In this document: piece by piece, positions 1-8,559 of the stretch
How the letters are laid out: each line of letters starts with the position of its first letter
How positions within the stretch are numbered: position 1 is the stretch's first letter
Origin: Proteobacteria bacterium SG_bin9
GTDB lineage: Bacteria; Pseudomonadota; Alphaproteobacteria; Rhizobiales; Xanthobacteraceae
Length of the DNA: 64,000 nucleotides
Assembly (NCBI GenBank): GCA_002083525.1
Contig: LWDM01000044.1
Coordinates: forward strand, 134,314-198,313
Reading direction: 5' to 3'
The notes under the pieces: model-generated
What the model was told of the DNA's origin: nothing
The model's input: only the letters and a program-made list of their open reading frames with translations
Databases searched by the model: none
Program-made: the position numbers and the translations under genes

Positions 1-305
1 ACCATTCCTGCGCCCAGCACTACATCGGCGATATCGGCATGATCGGCGCACGCGTGCCGATCAACGACGACGGAGACACAGTCGACGGCTTCAATGTGCT
101 GGTCGGCGGCGGCTATGGCGATCAGGGCATGATGGCGCGCGAGCTCTATCAGCACGTGAAGTCGGAGGATGCACCCAAGCTCGTCGAGCGGATGCTGAAG
201 GCTTACGTGGTCAACCGCACGGCGGATGACGAAACCTTCGCGGCGTTTGCCAACCGCCACGAGCCCGATGCGCTGCGCAAGATGGCTGAGGAGGTCTCGG
301 CATGA
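1..305 (+). CDS. nirA: Ferredoxin-type nitrite/sulfite reductase, C-terminal end (partial)
   Basis: This is the last ~100 codons of a siroheme/[4Fe-4S] reductase that reduces nitrite to ammonium (or sulfite to sulfide); the start lies outside the window. The first complete codons read HSCAQHYIGDIG, which matches the second cysteine of the C-x3-C cluster loop of NirA/CysI-type enzymes. GFNVLVGGGYGDQG follows, as is usual near the end of the family. The gene ends TGA at 303-305 and overlaps the next ATG (302) by 4 bases, so the two are translationally coupled. Nitrite is preferred over sulfite because a molybdenum nitrate reductase lies just downstream; that choice is inference. Confidence 0.85.
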   Translation, partial: HSCAQHYIGDIGMIGARVPINDDGDTVDGFNVLVGGGYGDQGMMARELYQHVKSEDAPKLVERMLKAYVVNRTADDETFAAFANRHEPDALRKMAEEVSA

Positions 306-1918
306 ACCAGATGTCTCCACCGCCCATGCTGGATATCATCCCGGAAACAGCGCCGTTCTCGGCCGAACAGCGCTCGTGGCTCAATGGCTTCTTCGCCGGC
401 CTCGTGTCGCTCGACAATGTGGTGACGCCGCTGTCTTCTGCGCAGGGCGCCGAAGTGATGAAGGGCGTCGCCGGTGATGGCGATGACGGCGAAGCGCCCT
501 GGCACGACCAGACCATGCCGATGACAGAGCGCATGAAGCTTGCCGAGGGCCGGCCGTTGCGGCGGCGCATGATGGCGGCGATGGCGCAGCAAGACTGTGG
601 CCAGTGCGGCTACAACTGCCACGACTATTCCGAGGCCATTGCCGGCCGCAAGGAAGAGCGGCTCAACCTCTGCGTCCCGGGCGGCAAAGACACCAACCGC
701 ATGCTGAAGGCACTGTACGCGGAATTGGACGCCGCACCGGCTGCAAAGCCTGCGGCGGATGCCCCGGCGACAGCAGAGGCTCAGCCAGCCGCGCCGGAAG
801 GACCCGCCGGCCGCTCACGCGACAATCCGGCGACCGCTGCGTTCCTCTCGCGACGCCTGCTCAACAAGATGGGCTCGGAGAAGGAGACGTATCACATCGA
901 GTTCGATCTCGCGAAAGCCGGTCTCGACTACGTGGTTGGCGACTCGTTCGGCGTGTTCGCACGCAACGATACCGGTCTGGTCGACCAGATCATTGCCGTG
1001 CTCGGCGCGCTGCACACGACGCCGATCAACGGCAAGCCGCTGCGCGATGTGCTGCTTGATGACGTCTCGCTCTCACCCGCGCCGGATTCGCTGTTCGAAT
1101 TGATCTCCTTCGTCACCGGCGGCGCCCAGCGCGAAAAAGCGAGGGCGCTGGCGCAAGGTGAGGATCCGGATGGCGATGCCGCCAACCTGGACGTTCTGGC
1201 GGCGCTGACCAAGTTCAGCGGCGTGCGGCCGCACCCGGAAGCGTTCGTCGAAGCGCTCGAACCGCTGCAGCCGCGCCTCTACTCGATTTCCTCGTCGAAC
1301 AACGCGACGCCGGGCAAGCTGAGCCTCACGGTCGACACCGTTCGCTACGTCATCAACAAGCGCAAGCGCCTCGGCCTTGCATCGACCTTCCTCGCCGAAC
1401 GCATCAATCCGGGCGAGGAGTTGAAGGTCTATGTGCAGAAGGCGCACGGCTTCGCGCTGCCCGAGAATCCGGAGACGCCGATCATCATGGTCGGGCCGGG
1501 CACCGGCATCGCGCCGTTCCGCGCCTTCCTCAACGACCGCAAGGCAACCGGAGCACCGGGCCGTAACTGGCTGTTCTTCGGCCATCAGCGCAGCGACTGC
1601 GATTTCTACTACGCCGACGAACTCAATGCGATGAAGGCGTCGGGTCATCTGACGCGCCTGTCGCTCGCATGGTCACGCGACGGCGCCGAGAAGTTCTACG
1701 TGCAGGATCGCATGCGCGAAGTCGGCCGCGAGCTGTGGTCGTGGCTCGCCGACGGCGCGCATCTCTACATCTGCGGCGATGCCAAGCGCATGGCCAAAGA
1801 CGTGGAGCGGGCGCTGGTCGACATCGTCGCGCAGTTCGGCGCGCGCTCGACCGACGAGGCGATCGCTTTCGTCGGCGAGCTGAAGAAGAAGGGCCGCTTC
1901 CAGCAGGACGTCTACTGA
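302..1918 (+). CDS. CysJ-like FAD/NADPH reductase with N-terminal Fe-S domain (electron donor to NirA)
   Basis: 538 residues. The C-terminal ~350 residues are a ferredoxin-NADP reductase/CysJ-type module: FAD motif RLYSISSS, nucleotide motif GPGTGIAPFRAF, YICGDAKRMAKDVE, and the terminal GRFQQDVY typical of sulfite reductase flavoproteins. The N-terminus lacks the flavodoxin (FMN) domain of CysJ. It carries four cysteines instead, C99, C102, C106 and C124, in CGQCGYNC...CVPGG, resembling the RnfB-type 4Fe-4S domain. An Ala/Pro-rich linker (about residues 143-165) joins the halves. The 4-base overlap with nirA supports a role in passing NAD(P)H electrons to the siroheme enzyme. Cytosolic; no signal peptide is seen. 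Exact physiological partner and nucleotide preference are inferred. Confidence 0.85.
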   Translation: MNQMSPPPMLDIIPETAPFSAEQRSWLNGFFAGLVSLDNVVTPLSSAQGAEVMKGVAGDGDDGEAPWHDQTMPMTERMKLAEGRPLRRRMMAAMAQQDCGQCGYNCHDYSEAIAGRKEERLNLCVPGGKDTNRMLKALYAELDAAPAAKPAADAPATAEAQPAAPEGPAGRSRDNPATAAFLSRRLLNKMGSEKETYHIEFDLAKAGLDYVVGDSFGVFARNDTGLVDQIIAVLGALHTTPINGKPLRDVLLDDVSLSPAPDSLFELISFVTGGAQREKARALAQGEDPDGDAANLDVLAALTKFSGVRPHPEAFVEALEPLQPRLYSISSSNNATPGKLSLTVDTVRYVINKRKRLGLASTFLAERINPGEELKVYVQKAHGFALPENPETPIIMVGPGTGIAPFRAFLNDRKATGAPGRNWLFFGHQRSDCDFYYADELNAMKASGHLTRLSLAWSRDGAEKFYVQDRMREVGRELWSWLADGAHLYICGDAKRMAKDVERALVDIVAQFGARSTDEAIAFVGELKKKGRFQQDVY

Positions 1919-2097
1919 GGCGAAAAGGTTAAGGCGAAACAGGCGAATGTTTTTCACGTCAAATACGCTCAGGCAGTCAATTCGTCCTCTCTGGAGGCGT
2001 TTCCGGGCATTTCTGTCGTATTTTTCGCGCCAATCTTGCGATTTGGGAGAAAAGCATTTCATTTGGGGGCCAAGACCTGATTTGGAGCCCATCCGAG
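1919..2097. other. Intergenic, no gene recognised
   Basis: A 179-base gap between the reductase and the small membrane peptide. It is more AT-rich than the flanking genes, with runs such as gtttttcacg and gtatttttcg. I find no convincing terminator or sigma-54 -24/-12 element here. Confidence 0.4.
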
Positions 2098-2241
2098 ATG
2101 CGCGCCCTTCGCACCATCTTCAGCACCCCGGTGAGCCGGTCCGCAGACGCGGATCGCCGTCTGGATATGCTGACCGTCTACAGCGCCTTGTCTTTCTTGG
2201 CGCTGATCGTTCTCGCGACCTTGCCCCATCGCCTGTTCTAA
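2098..2241 (+). CDS. 47-residue single-pass membrane peptide in the nitrate locus
   Basis: Short reading frame from ATG 2098 to TAA 2239-2241. The first ~24 residues are polar and basic (several Arg), followed by a hydrophobic stretch, LTVYSALSFLALIVLATLP, long enough for one membrane helix, and then HRLF at the C-terminus. The positive-inside rule would put the N-terminus in the cytosol. It ends 37 bases before nasA and is co-oriented, so it may be co-transcribed. I do not recognise a named family; a role in nitrate uptake or reductase anchoring would be speculation. The start is the only ATG giving a complete helix; the ribosome-binding site (GGAG, about 13 bases upstream) is distant. Confidence 0.55.
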   Translation: MRALRTIFSTPVSRSADADRRLDMLTVYSALSFLALIVLATLPHRLF

Positions 2242-2278
2242 TCCGGCGGCGTGACCGCCGCATGCGAGGTCCGCTCGC

Positions 2279-5029
2279 ATGACGGCGCACGATCCATCCT
2301 TCTCCGCAACCAAGACCACGTGCCCGTACTGCGGCGTCGGCTGCGGCGTGCTTGCGACGCCCGACGGGCAGGGTGGCGCTGCGATCTCCGGCGATCCAGA
2401 TCATCCCTCGAACTTCGGCAGGCTGTGCTCGAAGGGTTCGGCGCTCGGCGAGACGCTGTCGCTTGAGGATCGCTTGTTGCAGCCGATGATCCGCTGCAGC
2501 AAAGGTGAACTCGAGACGGTCGCATGGACGGATGCGCTCGATCACGTCGCGCATCGCCTGCAGCACATCGTCGCCAAGCACGGCCCAAGCTCGGTCGCGT
2601 TCTACCTCTCCGGCCAGCTGCTGACCGAGGATTACTACGTCGCCAACAAGCTGATGAAAGGCTTCATCGGCACGGCGAACGTCGACACCAACTCGCGCCT
2701 GTGCATGGCGTCCTCGGTTGCGGGCCACAAGCGCGCGTTCGGCGCCGATACGGTTCCCGGCTGCTACGACGATCTCGACGAGGCCGATCTCTTCGTACTC
2801 GTCGGTTCGAACGCGGCATGGTGCCATCCGGTGCTGTTCCAGCGCATGCTGCGCACCAAACAGGCGCGCGGCGCCCGCATGATCGTGATCGATCCGCGCG
2901 AGACCGCGACATCCGAAGACGCCGATCTGTTCCTCGGCCTCAAGCCCGGCACCGACGCAGCACTGTTCAGCGGTTTGCTGGTGCATCTCGCCGACACGGG
3001 CGCGCTCGACCAAAATTACATCGACACGCACACGACTGGGTTTGCCGATGCGCTGACGCGTGCGCGCTCGATCGCCGGCAGTCCGGCGGCAACGGCGCTC
3101 GCCACGGGCTTGAGCGAAGCCAGCGTCTCGGCGTTCTTCACGATGTTCGCGAGCACGCCGCGCGTCGTGACGGCGTTCTCGCAAGGTGTCAACCAATCGG
3201 CGCAGGGCACCGACAAGGTCAACGCCATCATCAATTGCCATCTCGCAACCGGCCGCATCGGCAAGCCGGGTTCGTCGCCGTTCTCACTCACAGGCCAGCC
3301 GAATGCGATGGGTGGGCGCGAGGTCGGCGGCCTCGCCAACCAGCTCGCCGCTCATATGGGTTTCTCGCCGCCCGAGATCGATCGCGTGCGCCGCTTCTGG
3401 AAGGCGCCGCACATGGCAACGCACGAGGGGCTCAAGGCGGTGCAGATGTTCGACGCCATCGACCGCGGCGAGATCAAGGCGCTGTGGGTGATGGGCACCA
3501 ATCCTGCCGTGTCGCTGCCGGACGCGGATCGCGTGCGCACCGCGCTCGGCAAGCTCGAACTGTTTGTCGTTTCAGAGAACGTGCTCTCCAACGACACCGT
3601 CAACTCCGGTGCGCATGTGCTGCTGCCGGCGCTGGCGTGGGGCGAGAAGTCGGGCACCGTCACCAACTCCGAGCGGCGCATCTCGCGTCAGCGCGCATTC
3701 CTGCGCGCGCCAGGCGAGGCGCGGCCGGACTGGTGGATCATGAGCCAGGTCGCCAAGCGGCTCGGCCACGGCAGCGCCTTCGCGTACGGATCGGCCGCCG
3801 ACATCTTCCGCGAGCATGCAAATCTCTCGGCTTTCGAAAACGATGGCCGCCGCGACTTCGACATCGGCGGCTTGAGTGCCGTGTCAGACGACGGGTTCGA
3901 TGCAATGGCTCCGGTAATGTGGCCGGTCCATAAGAACGCAGCCTCTCAGGCGCGTTTTTTCGCCGAGGGCGGGTTCTTCACCGGCGATCGCAAGGCGAAG
4001 TTCGTCGCGGTCGACACGCCGAGCTTGCGTACCAGCATATCGGCCAGCCGGCCGCTGCGCGTGAACACCGGCCGCGTCCGCGACCAGTGGCACACCATGA
4101 CGCGCACCGGGAAGAGCCAGCGGCTGGGCGGGCACTTGCCCGAGCCGTTTGTCGAAATTCATCCGGACGATGCACGAACCGCGGGGATCGCGGACGGTGG
4201 CTACGCCCAGCTGTCGACAGAGTACGGCGATTGCGTGCTGCGCGCGGTCGTCACCGGACGGCAGCAGCGTGGCATGTTGTTCGCACCGATCCACTGGAGC
4301 GCCGAGAACGCATCGTCGGCGCGTGTCGGTTCGCTGGTGGCGCCGCTGACCGATCCGTTCTCCGGCCAGCCCGAGAACAAGGCGACGCCAGCCGCGCTGT
4401 CGCCCGTGACGTTCACGCGACACGGCTTCGTGTTTTCGCGCAAGCCGCTCACCTTGCCGGCGTCGGCATGGTGGGCGCGCGTCGCCGTCACCGGAGGATT
4501 TGGCTATCTGCTGGCCGCCGATGACGACATGGCCGGCTGGAAGACATGGTTTGCGACGCAGACCGGCGAGGCCGATCTCAACGCGATTCACCTCCTGCGC
4601 AGCGATCCCCAAGCCGGGGACATCGCCGAATACGAGGACGCCGCGCATGGCGTCTATCGCGCCGCCGCGTTTGCCGGCGACCGGCTCGAGTTGTGTCTGT
4701 TCTTCGGTCCATCCGACATTGCGTTCGACTGGCAGGCGGTCAAGGACCTGTTTGCGCTCGATAGGCTCGACAACGATCAGCGCGGCATCCTGCTCTCGGG
4801 CCGCTCGGCGAGCGGTGCGGCGGATACCGGACCTGTCGTGTGTGCGTGCTTCGGCGTGGGTAAGAACACGATCTGCGACGCGATCGCGTCCGGCGCACGC
4901 AGCGCGGCCGAGATCGGCGCGAAGCTCAAGGCGGGCACCAACTGCGGTTCATGCGTTCCCGAATTGAAGCGCCTGATCGCGCAAATGCCGCAGGACGCCC
5001 GACCGGAACTGGCGAACGCAGCTGGTTAA
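2279..5029 (+). CDS. nasA: Assimilatory nitrate reductase catalytic subunit
   Basis: 916-residue bis-MGD molybdoenzyme that reduces nitrate to nitrite in the cytosol; no Tat signal. The N-terminal [4Fe-4S] motif is C15-x2-C18-x3-C22-x27-C50. NVDTNSRLCMASS carries C142, the expected cysteine ligand of molybdenum in Nap/Nas-type enzymes. A molydopterin-dinucleotide-binding domain occupies about residues 640-740. The C-terminus ends in a BFD-like [2Fe-2S] domain (C855, C857, C889, C892), as in Klebsiella-type NasA. No separate NasB diaphorase is in view; the upstream Fe-S/FAD reductase or ferredoxin could supply electrons (inference). Its stop codon overlaps the stop of the convergent pxpA. Confidence 0.95.
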   Translation: MTAHDPSFSATKTTCPYCGVGCGVLATPDGQGGAAISGDPDHPSNFGRLCSKGSALGETLSLEDRLLQPMIRCSKGELETVAWTDALDHVAHRLQHIVAKHGPSSVAFYLSGQLLTEDYYVANKLMKGFIGTANVDTNSRLCMASSVAGHKRAFGADTVPGCYDDLDEADLFVLVGSNAAWCHPVLFQRMLRTKQARGARMIVIDPRETATSEDADLFLGLKPGTDAALFSGLLVHLADTGALDQNYIDTHTTGFADALTRARSIAGSPAATALATGLSEASVSAFFTMFASTPRVVTAFSQGVNQSAQGTDKVNAIINCHLATGRIGKPGSSPFSLTGQPNAMGGREVGGLANQLAAHMGFSPPEIDRVRRFWKAPHMATHEGLKAVQMFDAIDRGEIKALWVMGTNPAVSLPDADRVRTALGKLELFVVSENVLSNDTVNSGAHVLLPALAWGEKSGTVTNSERRISRQRAFLRAPGEARPDWWIMSQVAKRLGHGSAFAYGSAADIFREHANLSAFENDGRRDFDIGGLSAVSDDGFDAMAPVMWPVHKNAASQARFFAEGGFFTGDRKAKFVAVDTPSLRTSISASRPLRVNTGRVRDQWHTMTRTGKSQRLGGHLPEPFVEIHPDDARTAGIADGGYAQLSTEYGDCVLRAVVTGRQQRGMLFAPIHWSAENASSARVGSLVAPLTDPFSGQPENKATPAALSPVTFTRHGFVFSRKPLTLPASAWWARVAVTGGFGYLLAADDDMAGWKTWFATQTGEADLNAIHLLRSDPQAGDIAEYEDAAHGVYRAAAFAGDRLELCLFFGPSDIAFDWQAVKDLFALDRLDNDQRGILLSGRSASGAADTGPVVCACFGVGKNTICDAIASGARSAAEIGAKLKAGTNCGSCVPELKRLIAQMPQDARPELANAAG

Positions 5030-5793
5030 ACCCCGAACGGCTTGATCGCGATTTGGTGCTGGGTCAGTTCCTGCTTGATCCGCTCGGCGATGGCGACCGC
5101 GCCCGGCGTGTCGCCATGAATGCAGACCGTGTCGACATCGACCTTGATCACCTTGCCTGAGGTCGACACCACGGCGCGGTCCTGAACCATGCGGACGACG
5201 CGCTCGGCAATCTGCGACGCATCATGCAGCACCGAGCCCGGCTTGCTGCGCGGGGTCAGCTGCGTGTCATCCTCGTAGGTGCGGTCGGCAAAGACCTCAT
5301 AAATCAGCTTCAGTCCCGCTGCTTCACCGGCGCGGACCAGTTCGGAATTCGGCAGCACCACGAACATCAGCTTCGGATCGACGGCCTTGATGGCGTTGGC
5401 GATGGCGCGCGCGCTCATGGCATCGGCGCAGGCGACGTTCGACAGCGCACCGTGCGCCTTCACGTGCGTGACCTTGTGGCCGGCCATGGTCGCAATCGCC
5501 TGCATGGCACCGATCTGATAGGCCATCAGCGTTTCGATTTCCGACGCGGTGATGCCGGGAACGGGCCTGCGGCCGAAACCGTGCAAGTCGCGAAATCCTG
5601 GATGCGCACCGATGCTCACGCTGCGCTCTTTCGCGAGTTTCGCCGTTTTCAGCATGATGTCGGAGTCGCCGGCATGGAAACCGCAGGCAATGTTGACGCT
5701 GGAGGCGATGCCGATCATCGCCTGATCGTTGCCCATCGACCACGGCCCATAGCCTTCGCCCAGATCGCAGTTGAGGTCGACGGAGGTGGCCAT
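5026..5793 (-). CDS. pxpA: 5-oxoprolinase subunit A (LamB/YcsF family)
   Basis: 255 residues. Part of the ATP-dependent 5-oxoprolinase PxpABC, which opens 5-oxoproline (pyroglutamate) to glutamate, salvaging a damage product of glutamine and glutathione. Family motifs are DLNCDLGEGYG at the N-terminus, NIACGFHAGD, and GAHPGF. Start chosen at 5793 because AGGAG lies 7 bases upstream and the conserved N-terminus begins there; a longer frame exists but is not family-like. It is the third gene of pxpB-pxpC-pxpA, 16 bases after pxpC. The TAA stop overlaps the nasA TAA on the other strand. Confidence 0.95.
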   Translation of the reverse strand: MATSVDLNCDLGEGYGPWSMGNDQAMIGIASSVNIACGFHAGDSDIMLKTAKLAKERSVSIGAHPGFRDLHGFGRRPVPGITASEIETLMAYQIGAMQAIATMAGHKVTHVKAHGALSNVACADAMSARAIANAIKAVDPKLMFVVLPNSELVRAGEAAGLKLIYEVFADRTYEDDTQLTPRSKPGSVLHDASQIAERVVRMVQDRAVVSTSGKVIKVDVDTVCIHGDTPGAVAIAERIKQELTQHQIAIKPFGV

Positions 5794-5809
5794 GACAGTC
5801 TCCTGTTTC

Positions 5810-6865
5810 TTATGGTGTGGGCGCGTCGCTCGCCGCGAGCGGTTGCCAGGTGACGGCATCGACGGCGCTGATCGCCGAACCGGCGATGTTGGCCGACTGA
5901 AGAGCATCGAGATTGAGCGCCGAGCCGCCGGCCTCGCGCAGCAGGCCCGGCAGCGAGGCGAGCAGCTTGGCATAGCGACGCGCCTCCGCATGCGCATCGG
6001 CGAGGGTGACGGCCTTGAAACGAATGATCTTGCCGACCTGCGTCTGCGCGATGCGCCCGAGATCCTGACCGATCACGGTTGCGATCTTTGGATAGCCGCC
6101 GGTCGTGCCGCGATCCGGCATCAGCACCAGCGGCTGGCCATTGCCGGGTATCTGAATGCTGCCGCTCACGGTGCCATCCGAGACGATGTTGTGGCCGCCT
6201 TTGTGCTTGAGCGCGGGGCCTTCGAGGCGAAAGCCCATGCGATCGCTCGCGGCCGAGATTATCCAGTCCGAATTCAGAAACAGGTCGCGAGCACCGTCCT
6301 CGAACTCGTCATCCTGCGGACCCAGCACCACACGGATCGATTGCTCTGATTCCTTCGGCAACTCCAGCTTACGTTCCTGCGCCAGCGGGCTTGCTGTGGC
6401 GGCCGCAATCTCGTCTCCGGACTGCAACGGGCGCGGATAGGGACTGCCAAGACCCGAACGCATGTTGACGGACAGGCTGCCGAACACCGGCTCGCCGCGA
6501 ACGCCACCTTCGAGCGCGAGATAACCGAACGAGCCCGTTCGCGCCGGCGCGAGCGTAAGCGACTCGCCGTCGGCCAAGGTGGCGCTCTCGTTGAGCTGCA
6601 GTTGCCGCGCACCGATGCTGGCCTGCCGCGCCGCGCCGCTGAGCGCAAATCGCAATGCGCCGCCGCGTGCGATGAATGTGCCGCCAAGCGGGCCAACCTC
6701 GATCGCAGCAGTGAAGGGCGGATTGCCAACCAGCGTGTTGGCACAGGCGAGCGCGAACGCATCCATCGCGCCGCTTTGTGTCAGGCCGTAGCGCTGCGCG
6801 CCGAAGCGGCCGGCGTCCTGCACCGACGTGGCCGGACTGACGTTGCCGACAACGAGCTTCGCCAT
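5810..6865 (-). CDS. pxpC: 5-oxoprolinase subunit C (KipA/biotin-dependent carboxyltransferase fold)
   Basis: 351 residues. Second component of 5-oxoprolinase, related to the C-terminal carboxyltransferase-like part of urea amidolyase. Family motifs include TSVQDAGRFG near the N-terminus, SGAMD, and MPDRGTTGGYPKIA in the C-terminal half. The ATG at 6865 sits in a TGATG overlap with the stop of pxpB, indicating translational coupling. With PxpB it forms the part of the complex that acts on the phosphorylated oxoproline intermediate (family knowledge). No membrane segment. Confidence 0.93.
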   Translation of the reverse strand: MAKLVVGNVSPATSVQDAGRFGAQRYGLTQSGAMDAFALACANTLVGNPPFTAAIEVGPLGGTFIARGGALRFALSGAARQASIGARQLQLNESATLADGESLTLAPARTGSFGYLALEGGVRGEPVFGSLSVNMRSGLGSPYPRPLQSGDEIAAATASPLAQERKLELPKESEQSIRVVLGPQDDEFEDGARDLFLNSDWIISAASDRMGFRLEGPALKHKGGHNIVSDGTVSGSIQIPGNGQPLVLMPDRGTTGGYPKIATVIGQDLGRIAQTQVGKIIRFKAVTLADAHAEARRYAKLLASLPGLLREAGGSALNLDALQSANIAGSAISAVDAVTWQPLAASDAPTP

Positions 6866-7596
6866 CACGCCACCTGCTCGGCGACGAGTTCGCCGGCCTC
6901 GGCCGCGCGGCTCATTTCGGCGAAGTCTCTCTCGGGGATGGCGTAGAAGGTCACCATGTCCGCCGGTTCGAGCATGAAGATCGGCTGACGCTGAATGTCG
7001 TAAGTCCGCGCAGGCGTGCGGCCCAGCAGATTCCAGCCGCTCGGCGCCGCGAGGCATTGCACCCCGGCCTGCACGCCGCCGATGGAAATGGTGCCTGCAG
7101 GCGTAAACGTCCGCGGATTCTGCCGCCGCGATGTCGCAATCGCCGGATCGAGGCCGGTGAGATACGCCCAGCCCGGCATAAAGCCGAGCATGACCACGCA
7201 GTATTCGCCCGACGTGTGCCGGCGGACGACGTCGTCCGGCGTCATATCATGGAGGCGAGCGACCTCTTCGAGATCGATGCCGTACTCCCCGCCATAGACG
7301 ACGGGAATCCGCCAGCGGCGGCCCGCCGCGATGTCCGGCGCCGGGCGCTTGGCGAGCTCAAGCAGTCGTGTGCAGAAGCTGTCGTAGTCGACGGCAATGG
7401 GGTCATAGTGCACCAGCAGCGAGCGGTATGTCGGAACGGTCTCCCGGACCCCGTTCAAGCCTTCCTCTGCGATTGCGCGATCGAGCGCCAAGACCCGGCG
7501 ATTTGCGGCGGGATCAATCTTGCTGGAGAACTCGACCGTCAGAGCCGCATCGCCCGACAGCAGGATTCGAGGTGGCGTGAGGTCTTGAACGGCCAT
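6865..7596 (-). CDS. pxpB: 5-oxoprolinase subunit B (KipI/allophanate hydrolase subunit 1 fold)
   Basis: 243 residues. First gene of the pxpBCA run. Motifs: SGDAALTVEF at the N-terminus, the long PVVYGGEYGIDLEEVA segment, and GFMPGWAYLTGLDP with TPAGTISIGGVQ, all typical of PxpB/KipI. It pairs with PxpC. ATG at 7596 is preceded by a weak ribosome-binding site and by a 9-base direct repeat (7599-7620). The Bacillus KipI homologue inhibits a histidine kinase, but linkage to pxpC and pxpA makes the oxoprolinase role the better call. Confidence 0.93.
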   Translation of the reverse strand: MAVQDLTPPRILLSGDAALTVEFSSKIDPAANRRVLALDRAIAEEGLNGVRETVPTYRSLLVHYDPIAVDYDSFCTRLLELAKRPAPDIAAGRRWRIPVVYGGEYGIDLEEVARLHDMTPDDVVRRHTSGEYCVVMLGFMPGWAYLTGLDPAIATSRRQNPRTFTPAGTISIGGVQAGVQCLAAPSGWNLLGRTPARTYDIQRQPIFMLEPADMVTFYAIPERDFAEMSRAAEAGELVAEQVA

Positions 7597-7598
7597 AG

Positions 7599-7620
7599 AT
7601 CGTCACGTTGTATCGTCACG
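7599..7620. promoter_or_regulatory. 9-bp direct repeat upstream of pxpB
   Basis: ATCGTCACG occurs at 7599-7607 and again at 7612-7620, separated by TTGT, directly upstream of the pxpB start. The 13-base spacing and position suggest a possible regulator site, but no regulator gene is adjacent. Confidence 0.25.
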
Positions 7621-7769
7621 CTTGTTGCGCGGTGCCGGAGGCGAATTCTCGGACTCGTGACACCGGCTTGGTTGTCCGATACTGAGGTCCAAATAGCAAC
7701 GCAAAACGAGGCTGCCAGGCTTGAGAAATCGCGTTGCGATAAGCGGAATCTATTTGACGTGATAAGGCT

Positions 7770-7791
7770 CTATCGCGCATTTGAGCGATAG
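7770..7791. promoter_or_regulatory. Palindrome upstream of the RraA-family gene
   Basis: Perfect 7-bp inverted repeat CTATCGC-N8-GCGATAG, 26 bases upstream of the ATG at 7818. TTGACG at 7754-7759 could be a -35 element, which would place the palindrome across the -10 region. This is the geometry of a repressor operator, for instance GntR-type; the regulator is not identified. Confidence 0.4.
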
Positions 7792-7817
7792 AAGTTGAGG
7801 AAGCGGAGACCCACCAG

Positions 7818-8531
7818 ATGGCAATGACAAAAGAAGCAATCGAAGCCCTGAAGCATATCTCGACGGCGACCATCACCACGGTGCTGCTGAAGAAGGGGCT
7901 GCGCAACATCTGGATGCGCGGAACGCGGCCGCTTCGGCCGGGTCTGCCGCGGCTGGTCGGTCCCGCGTTCACGCTGCGCTTCGTTCCCGCGCGCGAAGAC
8001 CTCGCCACGCCGGAATCCTGGGCCTCGCCGATCTCGACCCGCGCCGCCATCGAGGCGATGCCGGAAGGCTGTATCGCCGTCATCGACTCCATGGGCATCA
8101 AGGACGCCGGTGTGTTCGGCGACATCCTGTGCGCGCGCATGGTCAAGCGTAAGGTAACCGCGCTGGTCACCGACGGCGTGGTGCGCGACGTCGAGGGTGT
8201 GCTCGGAACCGGCCTGCCGGTCTGGTGCGACGGCGCAGCCGCGCCGCCGTCGGTTGCCGGCATCACCTTCGTTGGTTGGGAGCAGCCGATCGGCTGCGGC
8301 GGCGTCGCTGTGTTCCCGAACGACATCATCGTTGCCGATCAGGACGGCGCGGTGGTGATCCCGCAGGCGCTGCTCGATCACGTTCTGACTGAGGGGCCAG
8401 GGCAGGAGCGGATGGAAGCCTGGATCGTCAACGAGGTCATCAACAACGGCGCGGTGCTGCCGGGCCTTTATCCGATGAATGCCGAAACCAAGGCGCGTTA
8501 CGCCGAGTTCGAGAAGAGCCTGAAGAAGTAA
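7818..8531 (+). CDS. RraA-family protein (HMG/CHA aldolase-type fold)
   Basis: 237 residues. The RraA/dimethylmenaquinone methyltransferase-like fold includes metal-dependent aldolases/oxaloacetate decarboxylases and the RNase E regulator RraA. The family signature is present: SMGIKDAGVFGDILCARM followed by ALVTDGVVRD, with the Arg-Asp pair that binds the substrate/metal in the aldolases, and FPNDIIVADQDGAVVIP. No long N-terminal extension. A GGAG-type ribosome-binding site precedes ATG 7818. The cupin gene follows after 28 bases, suggesting a two-gene catabolic unit. An aldolase/lyase role is more likely than RNase regulation in this context, but substrate is unknown. Confidence 0.8.
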   Translation: MAMTKEAIEALKHISTATITTVLLKKGLRNIWMRGTRPLRPGLPRLVGPAFTLRFVPAREDLATPESWASPISTRAAIEAMPEGCIAVIDSMGIKDAGVFGDILCARMVKRKVTALVTDGVVRDVEGVLGTGLPVWCDGAAAPPSVAGITFVGWEQPIGCGGVAVFPNDIIVADQDGAVVIPQALLDHVLTEGPGQERMEAWIVNEVINNGAVLPGLYPMNAETKARYAEFEKSLKK

Positions 8532-8559
8532 CGCCACACCGGAGCTTAAGGAGATCGCC

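Noticed and set aside
2120..3241. 373-codon minus-strand frame opposite nasA
   Set aside because: Antisense shadow of a strongly supported nitrate reductase.
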